Shown one piece after another: positions 10,765 through 21,072 of a stretch of 64,000 nt of DNA (position 1 is the stretch's first letter; the number at the start of each line of letters is the position of its first letter). The notes beneath the pieces were generated by a model that saw nothing but the letters and a program-made list of their open reading frames with translations, was not told where the DNA came from and did no database searches. The DNA comes from Eretmocerus hayati. Lineage: Eukaryota > Arthropoda > Insecta > Hymenoptera > Aphelinidae. The stretch covers positions 118,698,305 to 118,762,304 of the forward strand of contig CM056743.1 of assembly GCA_029851415.1 (NCBI GenBank). Reading direction: 5' to 3'. The position numbers and the translations under genes were made by a program.

Positions 10765-12030
10765 CGAACAACGACGACTTGAAGAGTGGTCATTGACAAC
10801 GAAGAGAGAAGATAGAAAAGCGGACACACCAAAGAGGAACGCCCCATGGCGCGCGATAGGACTTCTACCTTGAAGTAATGCTAACGCAGTTCCGGGGTGG
10901 GTTGGTTAGATAATGGTTAGCTGCCCCCAGTTCTGCGAAGATTGCTTGCCAACATTGCAGGACTGAGAGCAGGAATATTGCTTTTTATATACCGGGTCCC
11001 TGCCTCTCGGCTCAACCCCGGTTGCCCCCATGGGCGAGGGGCAGGGATACGCCCTGCCAACGCGTCGGTTCGGAGGACGGCCACCACCGAACCACAAGTG
11101 TTCCGACAATGACCCGCTCCTCCTCCCCGACTACCGAATTTCAGGCTCAGCCTCTAGCATAAGGCTGAAACCTACCCCTCGGTGGGGGGTTTAGGAACTC
11201 ATCTAGGCTTCTGAAGAGCCCAGGGAGCCCCTCGAGATGATGGATGAGTCTTCTAGGCTCGCATTGTTATCGCCCGAGGACGATTCCAATGCGAGTCCCT
11301 AGACTCATCCACTCCCGTGGTGCCGGATGGAGATGTGCGGTCTCCACGCTCCGACGGGGCGCTGACTGGGGCCGGGAGCTCGTCAGACTCCAGGGATGAG
11401 GCACCATGCCCCAACCCCCCTTGCAGGTAAGGGCTGAGAGCAGGAATATTGGCTTTTATATACCGGGTCCCTGCCTTTTGGCTCAACCCCGGTTGCCCCC
11501 ATGGGCGCGGGGCAGGGATACGCCCTGCCAGCGCGTCGGGTTGCAGGATGACCAACACCGAACCAGGCTCGGTGATGGCTCAGTCCTCCGCTCCGACCAC
11601 CGACTTTCGGGCACGGCCCCCAGCACAAGGCCAATGCCCACCCCTCGGTAAGGCGTTTCGGGACTCTTTTAGGCTTCCTGAGAGCCCAAAGAGTCCCTCG
11701 GGATGATGGATGAGTCTTACGGACTCGCATTGTTATCGCCCGAGGGCGATCCCAATTTGAGTCCCTAGACTCACCCACTCCCGTGGTGCCGGATGGAGAT
11801 GTGCGGTCTCCTCGCTCTGGCGGGCGGTAACTTGGCCCAGAGGGTCGTCACACCCCAGGGATGAGGCGCCATGCCCCAACCCCCCTTGCGGTTTCCGGGA
11901 GAAGTTAAAGCGCCGAGCACCAGTCTCGGAGCCAGTCTTCTCCCTACCGGCTTCGGGCCTAGGCCCGGGTACGGTGTCCCAGTAACTGGGGCCGGAAAGG
12001 GCTGAGAGCAGAAGGTCTTAGCCTCCAGAG
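10765..12030 (+). repeat. LINE 3' region with 470-bp tandem duplication
   Basis: GC-rich DNA follows the R1-type fragment. The segment starting CTGAGAGCAGGAATATTG at 10963 restarts at 11433 (period 470), and a partial third start (GGGCTGAGAGCAGAAGG) lies at 11999. Each copy contains TATATACCGGGTCCCTGCC, GGGGCAGGGATACGCCCTGC and a closing CCATGCCCCAACCCCCCTTG. I read it as an R1-type 3' untranslated region with internal repeats. Reading frames here are by-products of the base composition. Confidence 0.75.
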
Positions 12031-12881
12031 CACACGGGTGCTTAATTCATGCTCATCCGGTTACCGGGTAAGCAAAATGGAAGCGTCTATGGTCTGCCGG
12101 TGGGAGATCCATCAACGATATCCTGTCATCGGAATTTTATTCCTTATATTCCACTTGAGAAGAAGAAAAGGAGAGAAAAAAACCTTAGTACATTTTTCTC
12201 ATATCCCCTCAGTCGCCCCATTGGTTAATTGATATTAATCTTGGACTACGATTGGTATGGAAAACATAGATAATTCAAATTGTCCTTTGGGACCAGATCT
12301 ATCATTTCAAGGAAGTCTGAAGTTGAGTGGAATGATTGTTTTGCCAGGAGCCTGAGAGCTGTAATTTATTGATACCGGTTTAATCACAAACCTCAGATCA
12401 CTGGCAAAATAACAACCCCAATCAACTTCCAATTTTCACCAAGTGTTAGATCCACGGTCGTATACACAGGTCTTACAACTCCCGTGGTGGGGAATGGTCC
12501 ACTTTTGAGGCAACGTAAGCTTAACTTCTTCGTCACCTTGCGTCTCTACATGTCTTTTGAATCCGCGCCGAGGCGCGAGCCCGCGTGCGATGGAATCTTC
12601 ATCTCCTTCTCTTCGTAGGCAGCAGGTCCTTTGGGGACCTTCTCGCCATCACTGGGCATAGTGAAAGAAACTTCACATTATAATGTTCACATTATACTAT
12701 AGTGCATTGTGTTGTGGATTGGTCGTACTCGATCCGCGTCCACTGCTTGGGTTGGTGATTAGATTCTTGTTGGTTATTGATCCTTTTCTGCTTTTTCACT
12801 CACTAGGCCGTGCAGGCTCCGTCGAACTTTTAATTCACAGTTTTTTAGGGAATCAGTTATGAATTTGGCTTCTTTCCCTTT
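12031..12881. other. No gene seen
   Basis: Mixed-composition DNA. A GC-rich patch (12560-12650) shows no motif. Nothing supports a gene. Confidence 0.5.
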
Positions 12882-13103
12882 TTATTTTGTCGGGATAACA
12901 CCACAGTTGAAGGGATATGGTATTTTAGCTCTGTCAAATCTTTCTATTACAGTTGTGCCTTGACTGCTATACAGGGAGCAATCTAACAAAACATGTTTAA
13001 TGTCCTCCTCTATATAGCCACATGAACATCTTGAAGGCTTGATGATATCTTTCTTGTGGGGACTTTCTCCTAGACTGCAATGGTTAGCTCGCAATCTATT
13101 CAA
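12882..13103 (-). pseudogene. LINE ORF2 C-terminal fragment (post-RNase H zinc region)
   Basis: The minus-strand frame reads LRANHCSLGESPHKKDI, SRCSCGYIEEDIKHVLLDC and SLY. This pattern (LR-GHC-L ... C-CG-EE---HVLL-CPLY) ends ORF2 of many I/Jockey/R1 LINEs. Only about 70 codons remain and the upstream domains are missing, so it is a relic. Confidence 0.7.
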
Positions 13104-13307
13104 GGGAGAAGGAATCGTCTGCCACTACTTCCAGCTTCGACCGACAGCTCAGTTCGGCTTTGATACGGTTTTTTCGTAACCTTGTTCTCATGCAATATTA
13201 TGACGAGCCCCGGTTAGATTCATGGCAGAAACATTTATCAATTAATGCGGGAGCTCGTATGCTAATCTTTCGATATCTCTAAACGCTCGATAATCTTAAG
13301 CCTCGAT

Positions 13308-13556
13308 CAGGACCAACAAGTTAAATGCCAGTTTTGTGAAGCGGGTACTCATGTCTAGCCGTGGTTGAGCGGTTAGCGTGCTTGTTCCATTTCTGCACGC
13401 TTTGATTCCAGGTTCAAATTTTGGTCGGGTTCATTTTTTCCCCCAATACAGCTGACTAATGTGAGCCCATCAAGCATGGTAACATTACTCTTTTCGGTTC
13501 TTTTTCAGAATACAGAATATTCCATAGAAAGCTGAAGTTCTTTGAAACTGATTGAT
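13308..13556 (+). repeat. Left arm of a nested inverted repeat, with tRNA-like SINE
   Basis: This 250-base arm is matched in inverse at 17190-17434 at about 80 percent identity by eye, sharing CAACAAGTTAA, GGTACTCATGT and AGCTGACTAATG. It contains a tRNA-like unit (13357-13425) with A box TAGCCGTGGTTGAGCGG and B box GGTTCAAATTTTGG. It is the outer shell of a block that holds a Penelope relic and a TIR element. Confidence 0.75.
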
Positions 13557-13699
13557 CAACGTTAAGGTGAGGCCTCTGATTGTTGATTTCTCGTCCCCAA
13601 TTGCTTAATACTGATGGATAATTCTTGATCTTGGAGGACTAAATGATAAAGAGTAAAAACACTCTTTTATAGATGGTGATAAGATTTTATTCTTGCAAC

Positions 13700-13732
13700 G
13701 TTTCGTCGACTTTCTTCTGTCGACCTCATCAG
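13700..13732 (-). ncRNA. Hammerhead ribozyme-like motif, left PLE arm
   Basis: On the minus strand CTGATGAG (13725-13732) is followed by GTCGAC, loop AGAAGAAA and GTCGAC (a perfect 6-bp stem II), then GAAAC (13700-13704). This is the conserved core CUGAUGA-stem II-GAAA. Type I hammerheads with very short stem III are described in PLE pLTRs. The cleavage site would lie in the following GTTGCAAGAATA. Confidence 0.7.
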
Positions 13733-13884
13733 GCTGGAATATTAAAAACCAATAAAACATTTTTTCCATTTATCACAAGCAGCGATACAAAATTCAATAC
13801 TACTAAAAACACAATTCACCTAATTTTCACAAAACCACAGTCACATCGCAATATCAAATACGTTTTGTTTTTGACATTTTTTGA

Positions 13885-14590
13885 CATCGATTCCAATCAC
13901 ACCTCACAGCTAAAGAAGAATATTGTTTACAACTTAGTGGATAGATCCATTATTCTTTCACATAAAAAATTCCATCGTGCTAACATTAAAATCATTTCCA
14001 AGATTCTTCTCGATAATAACTATCCTCAAGAATTCATCGATCAACACATCAATAAAAGACTCAATAAAATACGATATATAAAAAAATCAGATCCAAAGAA
14101 AAACCAATTGTTTGCATTACGACAGAAAATTTGTATTCCATACCACCCTGAATTATTCCAGAAATTTACGCATTTATTTGAGAAATATAACATTTGTACC
14201 CTACCAAAAATTGACAAGAATCTGAGTGACGTAGTAATTCTAGGTAAAGACCCCTTAAAAAAGTTTGACAACACACAGGTTGTCTATAAGTTTCAATGTA
14301 AGGACTGCCCGGCGTCTTACGTTGGAGAAACAAAAAGAAACTTGGGCACTCGCATCCAAGAACATATAAATTTCAAAGAACCGAACTCGGTAGTCTCTCT
14401 TCACAGAAAAAATTTGAAACATGAATTTGATTGGGAAAATACGAAGATCTTGGATAGAGAACCCAACTATTTTAACCGATTACTATCCGAAATGTTATAT
14501 ATTAAGTCTGACTCTAATAATATCAATAGAAAAGAGGATGTAGAAAAATTGAACAGAGTTTATGGTACCTTACTGAAAATGTTGCAATAA
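13885..14590 (+). pseudogene. Penelope-like protein C terminus with GIY-YIG endonuclease
   Basis: An open frame runs from 13673 to 14590, but its first 65 or so codons are the inverted arm rather than protein. From about 13885 it reads as PLE: an RT thumb/connector (KKFHRANIKIISKILLDNNY) and then the GIY-YIG nuclease, QVVYKFQCKDCPASYVGET, then KRNLGTRIQEHI, then LKHEFDWENTKILDRE and FNRLLSEMLYIK. In PLEs this nuclease nicks the target for primed reverse transcription. The RT catalytic domain is missing, so this is a 5'-truncated copy. The nuclease domain itself has no stop. Confidence 0.88.
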
Positions 14591-14882
14591 TGTCAAATCC
14601 TACTTTACCGTCACCCATATATATATATGCTTAATAGATATTGCTCACTATGTATGTAATGGATGATATTGTCGATCGTTAGTCAATCATAACACCTGAT
14701 TGCAATGAGACAGCTGACGAGACATGGACGTTTTCCCATGTCAAAAACAAAACGTATTTGATATTGCGATGTGACTGTGGTTTTGTGAAAATTAGGTGAA
14801 TTGTGTTTTTAGTAGTATTGAATTTTGTATCGCTGCTTGTGATAAATGGAAAAAATGTTTTATTGGTTTTTAATATTCCAGC

Positions 14883-14915
14883 CTGATGAGGTCGACAGAA
14901 GAAAGTGGACGAAAC
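14883..14915 (+). ncRNA. Hammerhead ribozyme-like motif, right PLE arm
   Basis: Same core as the left arm: CTGATGAG 14883-14890, GTCGAC, loop, GTGGAC, GAAAC 14911-14915. One C-to-G change leaves a mismatch in stem II, so this copy may be weaker than the left one. Confidence 0.65.
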
Positions 14916-15121
14916 GTTGCAAGAATAAAATCTTATCACCATCTATAAAAGAGTGTTTTTACTCTTTATCATTTAGTCCTCCAAGATCAAGAATTATCCA
15001 TCAGTATTAAGGTGAGGCCGTAGTCCGCTAAATAGACGTAAATCCGTTCGGAGGATAAGTCGAATTTTACTTGACCAAATGACTTGAGATTTCACATGCA
15101 TGTATAGAATGCATGTTTACA

Positions 15122-15281
15122 TCCCGCTACGAAGCCAAATATGTCAATTTCACTCAAAGAAAGTGTCCAGATGAGGTTTACCCGAGACGTCGCAGGTTGC
15201 CGCTCTCTAGCAGATGACGTTTGTATACATCTCGTTTGGATACTTTTTTGAGTGAAATTAACATATTTGGCTTCGTAGAGC
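15122..15281. repeat. Small MITE, about 45-bp inverted ends
   Basis: CTACGAAGCCAAATATGTCA at the left pairs with its near-inverse at the right end (ACATATTTGGCTTCGTAG). The match continues through TTTCACTCAAA and the GTGTCCAGATGAG / CTCGTTTGGATAC block. The whole is about 155 bases and lies nested inside the TTAA element. Confidence 0.7.
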
Positions 15282-15289
15282 TATTGAGA

Positions 15290-15871
15290 CATGACGGGGC
15301 TCGGAATTCCGCTTGCGGGAAACCTCGTCAATGGGGATGAAAATAATTTCACTCCCGCGTCTCGCTGGGCGGAGACGAGATAGTTGAGGGTTGAGCAGTC
15401 TTGTTTTGTTGAGTGGAGGCCTCGGCTTTCAACGCTCCGAGCAGCGCCAAGCGTTTGGCCTGTTGAAGTCCGTAGAGGTCTCGTCGGTGCTCCTCTTCGG
15501 AGCGGGGTACGTAGGTTTTGGAACGTCTCTGTCGTTGACTGGGACGGTCCATCCGTCCGGTCAAGGTGCGTGGGCGTCCTCACGACGTCGTTGGATTAGG
15601 GACGGGGTTAGGCACTCGAATAATTCTCACAGTTTCAAGATACAATTGCGACTCGGTACTCGAGGTGCGAAACACAAACACTATGCACACTTGGTCACTC
15701 ATGCCACCGGGGCAACTTGGTACGGTCGCGGCGGGGCACGTTGAGTCGGGTTCGTCGAGGCCACGGCTGGGCCGAGTGTCGTGGAGACAGCGTCGCGACG
15801 GCGAGCTGGAGAAGACTGATGATGATGGGCTTCGCGAGCGCGGTCTTATATACCCGTGGTCTGCCTATGTT
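15290..15871. other. GC-rich stretch inside the TTAA element, no gene identified
   Basis: This stretch is clearly richer in G+C and CpG than its flanks and is open in several frames (for instance 15281-15583 minus, 15566-15988 plus). None shows a known motif, and the coding signal in several frames at once points to base composition. A TATATA sits at 15848-15853, just ahead of the palindrome array, and could be a promoter element. Confidence 0.45.
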
Positions 15872-16399
15872 TGTACGCTCCGGAAGCGTACAATCCTTAT
15901 GCTCCATAAGATGTGTACGTCGTGTGAGCGTACATCCACCTATGCGAGCACCTTCTTGTACGTCTCGGAGACGTACAATATTCTGTAACACATGCCGAGT
16001 GTACGCTGCGGAAGCGTACAATTCTTTCGATGTCGGATTAGTAATGCAAAGTGTACGTCGCGGAGACGTACACTGGTATCAAACCTACGCGGAAGGTGTA
16101 CGCCCAAGAAGCGTACAGAATGGATCTAATGATTTATGACTCATTGGGTTGTACGCTCGGGGAGCGTACGAAAGTATACTGAGAGATTTATGGCCGGCAT
16201 AACGCGGAGTTTGTACGCTGGAGGAGCGTACGGAATTTGCCTTAAAGATTTGAAATATACCCGAATGTACGCCCGAGCGGCGTACATAGGGTTCGTTACT
16301 TGATTTATAGCCTGGAACGGTGTTAGCGTGTACGCTTGGGAGGCGTACAAAAATGATTGAACAAATTCATATGTCGAGTGTACGTTCCGGCGGCGTACG
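15872..16399. repeat. Array of eleven 21-bp palindromes, TGTACGYY-N5-RRCGTACA
   Basis: Copies start at about 15872, 15914, 15957, 16000, 16052, 16097, 16150, 16212, 16266, 16329 and 16379, with intervals of 42 to 63 bases. Each is an inverted repeat such as TGTACGCTCCGGAAGCGTACA-type. Bases between copies are not conserved. Stem bases vary together: GCT with AGC, GTC with GAC, GCC with GGC. That pattern points to selection or a copying mechanism that keeps the palindrome. It is CRISPR-like in shape only; there are no cas genes and the host is eukaryotic. Confidence 0.85.
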
Positions 16400-16615
16400 G
16401 AATGCGTGCTGCATTAACGAGTTATAATCATGTGGGAAAATTACATATTCGCGACGATCAAAAGAAAAATAAATGCGGGGGTATACCCACGTCAGACATG
16501 CATTCTATAGATGTATATAGAATTCCAAGTCATTTGGTCGAGTAAAATTAGACTTATCCCCCGAACGGATTCAGGGCTACATTCCAAATGGCGGCGGACT
16601 ACGGCCTGGCCTTAA

Positions 16616-17189
16616 TAACTCACCTTCACTGAACTTGAACCATTTTTCTAACGAATCAGTTGGAACACAGTTCACTCGAAAGCGAAGAATTGTTTGAAAC
16701 ACGAATGAAATATGATTGTTTTCGCATCAACCGAACATTATAAGCTTGACGTTTCACAGCTCTGTCGACTTTCAAAAAATCTTTACGAGTCATTCTCTTC
16801 ATTACCAACGAGTTTTTGGTCGATAGTCATGGATTTCTCCGCGATTTTGGTACATACTGTATATTCGCGAGTAGCGCGTCAAGTTTGCAAAGATAAATTT
16901 CGTGACTTACAATCCGTGCTCTCTATCTTCTCCTATTATATACAATATGTAACCAAAATCTCCATGCCTGTCGACCAAAAATTTGTTGATACTAGAAAGA
17001 ATGGATCATCGAGATTTTCGGAAAGATGACAGAACTGTGAAACGTGAAGATTATAATGTCCGCTTGATTCGAAAACAATTGCATATCATTTATGTTCTAA
17101 ACAATTCTTCGCTTTCGAGTGACCTGTGTTCCAAAAGTTCGTCAAAAAAATGGGCCAAGTTCAGTGAAGATGAGTTATTGACGTAGATT
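16616..17189. other. No gene seen; repetitive spacer
   Basis: AT-rich DNA between the TTAA element and the right outer arm. TTTTTGGTCGATAGTCATGGA near 16816 resembles TTTTTGGTCGATGGTCAGGGA near 43734, so this is part of an interspersed repeat. Confidence 0.5.
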
Positions 17190-17434
17190 AATTAGTTTCA
17201 AAAAACTTCAGCATTCAATGAAAGATTCTGTATTCTGGAAGAAAACTGAGAAGAATAATGTACCCACGCATGATGGGCTCTCATTAGTCAGCTGCAATGG
17301 AGAGAAAAAATCAACCTGACCGAAATTTGAACCTGGAATCAAAGCGTGCGAAAAGGAAACGAGTATGCTAACCACTCAACCACGGCTAAACATGAGTACC
17401 CAATTCACAAATCTGCCACTTAACTTGTTGGCCC
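17190..17434 (-). repeat. Right arm of nested inverted repeat, with tRNA-like SINE
   Basis: Inverse partner of 13308-13556. The minus strand carries the tRNA-like unit with A box TAGCCGTGGTTGAGTGG and B box GGTTCAAATTTCGG. The two arms differ at about one base in five, so they are much older than the Penelope arms nested within. Confidence 0.75.
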
Positions 17435-19859
17435 AGTCAGCGTTCAAGATTCTCGTGCGTTTAGCGATACTCAAAGATTAGCACACGAGCACTTGCATTG
17501 ATTGATAGATATTTTTGCTAAAAATCAAACCTAGGCTCATCATCAAATCGCATGAGAACAAGGTCACGTGAAAACCCGTATCGAAGTCGAACCTAGCTGT
17601 TGGTCGAAGCTGCAGATAGCTGATGATCTGATGATCTCCTCTCCTGCGCGCACGGGCCCCGGCACGGACTTCCAGGAACAAGTTGAGACGCGTAGTGGCA
17701 CGCAACAAAACAACAAAACTTCACGGCTTTAATAGTGGACTTGACCCCCCCCCCCCCGTCAAGGGAGTTAAAGGGCCTGCTTATTTGACCGTGGGTAGAT
17801 CTGATCACTGAGTAGAAATAGACATATCTATGGCTTTGCGATATTACACTATTCTCAAAGGAAAATTCGATTCAACTGTTTTTGCTCATATGGTAAGGTA
17901 GAGCTTTCACAAGCCTTCAAAAAACACTCCAAAGTACACCATCGGAGCTCTAACGAACAACAAGAGATTTATATCACACCAGCAAATATACGATCAAAGT
18001 ATTCAGATTCATTTTGCTGTACTGTGGTCCATTCGCTTCCAGAGACATCTTGCTAAGAAAAGCGTATCAACATTCCCTCTTATTGCATGTAGCCTCGTCG
18101 ATGAATGTGCAGTAGGGATTTGTACAAGAAATTTGAACCCCATGCCAAGATGTATCTTTAAAGGTTTGATCTCCTAGGAGAAATTGTTTCTGACTAGAAT
18201 TTGGGTCTCTAACTGTACACAGTGGTGTTTTAGTGGTAAATGTCACTTTTCGTGCCCTCTTCAGAATGTGTGGTTTCGTTCCCTGATACCATGGCATCCG
18301 TGTCATTCTCAGGGAACCGATGAGAAGGAAAATTTATCTACGAAGGCGAGTGAGTTCGTATGTTCTCTGTATGTTCTTAAAAGTCGAAATATGCATCTTA
18401 TAGAATCTTCGCAAGCGGAATTGGGGGTTGGAACCTTTGCATCTCTCAAATATCGAAATTGAGTTCCTCGAAACTTTCTGATTTGATTGTAGAAGTGTTT
18501 CGCATTGAAACGGATGTTATCAGTTGAGACATAATAATATTTTTCATTCAAGTAGATATTAACATAAGATACAACAATCGCAGTGTACGAGTGATAACGA
18601 GATATTGCCCTGATCGATTCCACCTCACATCTGTACAACTGAATTATCTAATTCCAAAATTAACGAGAAGATATATTATGTAGCAGACTAATTACGAGAA
18701 ATTCAATCCAATGCTAGTGTTATTAACGAAATCGTTCTGCCCTGGTGACAATCCCGTATTTGTCTGACGGCAATACTACGTAATAATACAGTCGCATTGT
18801 TTGGACGGCAATACTTTATCTTGAGTAAAGGTAAGTACTTCTTACAGAGATTCAATGCGTAATTTTGAGGAATTGAATTGCTTTGCTTAAGAATTCTCCA
18901 CTTTGTACTCCTTCAACCATAGATTGATGATATCAAAACGTACTCTATTCATTCTTTGGAGACTTGGAATATCTCCACTCACGAATTGAAGAATGATCAT
19001 CGATAACGTCAATATCGCGATATCTCGCGATGAATTGTCGAAAAATAACTTCTATCGTCTAGTTGATGTCGATGCCGAACTCGCGATGATTCGGTTATGT
19101 CGATATCGATATCTATACCGCGAGACGATATCGATGAAATATCGTTTTTTTTCTTTTTCATTTAAAGCATGTGAGTCCACAGAGGACTATCCAGTTTCAC
19201 ATACTTGGCAACACATATTATTATACCTCAATTAGACTAATTTTCTACAAGATTTTAAGAATTGAAAAATGTATTGACATATCCAGCGGGCAAGGTTATT
19301 ATTGAGGACTTCCACGGGAGTTTTATGGGAAATACCACATAGCTTTTCAAGAGTTCCTCGGAAATCGTCTAATTTCCAGCTTCATTAGTTCCCACATAAG
19401 CTTTCCGGAAAGCTTTCAAACACTCCCGGATAGTTCTGGCAATGTTTCCGGGGGACTCTATTGAAGCTCCCAAAAAGCTTGTGCTAAAGCTCCGATAGAT
19501 GGCTTCCGCATAGCTTTTCCAGTTAAGACCGTGTACATTATTTCATGTGGTTTTTTGCTTGTTTGAGCTAGCATCTATAAGGAGCAATGTGCGCATCAGA
19601 AAGAGAATTGAATGTGAGCAGTCTAATATTTTTTTGCAATTGAGAGGTTTGAGTTTGATACAGGATTTCTGAGGGTTAGAGTATAAATCTGAGTTGTAGG
19701 TGATAACTGTTCGTGCTCATTTTTTTTTCCCGTGAGGAGTCTTATACATTCGTGATACATCTCATTAGAAAGATATCGAATTGATATCGAATGGTAGTTT
19801 TTATACCATCAGAATAACGGCCGGATGAAAAATCGTAATTTTCTAACAAATCTTCCACA
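17435..19859. other. No gene seen; minor repeats
   Basis: Contains a poly-C run at about 17745-17758. A loose foldback family (AAGCTTTCCGGAAAGCTTT, CTCCCGGA) covers about 19300-19540, and related sequence recurs at 22260-22540. A 79-codon minus-strand frame (18306-18067) ends in a cysteine-containing stretch but matches no family I know. Confidence 0.5.
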
Positions 19860-21072
19860 CTGAAAGAAAAGACTCAGCAGAATTAGCCAAGACTCTCGGC
19901 AACTTCTGCCGAGTCTCATTTGGTAATTCGGATCCGGCAACTTTTTCTCTCGCGACTCGGCAATTTTTTTCTGCCGTTAAAAATTTTCGATGTAGCTCGC
20001 ACGCTAACCTCAACGTTTCAGGATCAAAACAATGCGCACAGTGTCACTTGGAACCGCAAGAAAATGTATGAATTTACTCGAAATATTCCCAGAAAAATAT
20101 GTAAATGAATAGGACTTGCATTGATGTTCCCAAAGTGAACAAGCTTTTGGTTGTGGTAAACTGTGTGTGTCTTTCAAAGTCGCCTCTCCATCCGTTGAAT
20201 CTCGTAATAAGTAGTGTCGGCACAGTGCTCTTGGAGTGAGACATATTTTGCTATTTGCAGCCACCGGGATTGATACGAGATTAATTGGAGATACCGATGG
20301 GGAAATGAATGTATCCGTGAATTCATGAATGCAAATTACAATGGGTAATAATCGTGCGATATCATTCACTAAATATAAGAAAGGGCATATATTCCGGATC
20401 GGTAAAACTGTAACAGGGAGCAATGAGTGAACTTCCAAATTCTGTGGGAAACTTCAATCATGAGGTGAGCACCGTTAATAGGACTAGAAATATATTGAAC
20501 GATTTATCCTTAGTCTTACCGGATAAATCATGTACAATTTCCCATCAGTCATCATTTACAGATTCATGAGCTTAGTTCTCCGAATTTGAAATCAAACTCA
20601 TGTGTAACGAATAATTGCTCGAACATTTTTCTATCTTCGAATGATTTCTCACAATCCCGATGGCTGCGAATGGCAAAATATTTCTCAATCCAAGATTATT
20701 GTGCCGACACCACTAATCGCGAGATTCAATGAATGGAAAGGCTAATTTGATAGAGACACACAGTTTACCACAACCAAAAGCTCGTTTCATTTGGAAACAT
20801 CAACGCATGTCCTATATACTCATTTACATATTTTTCTGAGATTTTTTCGATAAATTCGTACATTTCATTGCGGTTTCAAGTGATACTGTACGCATTGTCT
20901 TGATCCTAAAACGTTGAGGCCAGCGTGCGATAAAGGCTACATCGAAAATTTTTGACTGCAGAAAAAAATTGCCGATTCACGAGCGAAAAAGTTGCCGGAT
21001 CTGAATTACCCAATGAGACTCGGCAGAAGTTGCCGAGAATCTTGGCTAATTCTGCTGAGTCTTTTCTTTCAG
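19860..21072. mobile_element. Foldback element, arms over 400 bp
   Basis: The element starts CTGAAAGAAAAGACTCAGCA and ends in the near-inverse TGCTGAGTCTTTTCTTTCAG. The two halves match in inverse through CAACTTCTGCCGAGTCTC, AACGTTTCAGGATCAAAACAAT, CCACAACCAAAAGC and GTGCCGACAC. The arms take up most of its 1.2 kb, leaving a centre of about 300 bases. It has no coding capacity. It would form a very long hairpin if transcribed. Confidence 0.85.

Larger units (their letters stand above)
13605..15010 (+). mobile_element. Penelope-like element 3' part between 273-bp inverted arms
   Basis: Arms 13605-13877 and 14738-15010 are inverse copies of equal length and nearly identical; the one difference I noticed is C/G in the ribozyme stem. 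Between them lies the C-terminal part of a PLE protein. PLEs are known to carry such repeats (pLTRs), which may be direct or inverted and often hold a hammerhead ribozyme; both arms do here. The 13-mer TTAAGGTGAGGCC occurs at 13562-13574 and again at 15007-15019, bracketing the block. The near-identical arms suggest recent origin or ongoing repair. Confidence 0.85.
15007..16615. mobile_element. TIR element with TTAA ends, carrying a palindrome array
   Basis: The left end TTAAGGTGAGGCCGTAGTCC and the right end GCGGACTACGGCCTGGCCTTAA are imperfect inverse copies. The similarity runs about 110 bases inwards (shared AATCCGTTCGG, GATAAGTC, CCAAATGACTTG, ATAGAATGCATG). TTAA stands at both borders, as for piggyBac or Kolobok-type elements, but no transposase is present. 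The interior holds a small MITE (15122-15281), a GC-rich stretch (15290-15850) and the palindrome array (15872-16399). I classify it as a non-autonomous DNA element that has gained cargo. Confidence 0.65.

Noticed and set aside
10906..11778. Several 80-130 codon ORFs in 10.9-11.8 kb
   Set aside because: They repeat with the 470-base duplication and lie in a GC-rich LINE 3' region; frames on both strands are open by composition.
13673..13880. N-terminal 65 residues of the open frame ending at 14590 as part of the Penelope protein
   Set aside because: This stretch is the inverted terminal arm, repeated in reverse at 14738-15010, so it is non-coding.
15872..16399. CRISPR array
   Set aside because: Repeats are palindromic and regularly spaced, but the setting is eukaryotic, repeats vary in the stem, spacers vary in length (21-42) and no cas gene is present.
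18067..18306. 79-codon minus-strand ORF with a cysteine-containing tail
   Set aside because: No signal peptide, no known cysteine framework and no neighbouring exon; could be chance.
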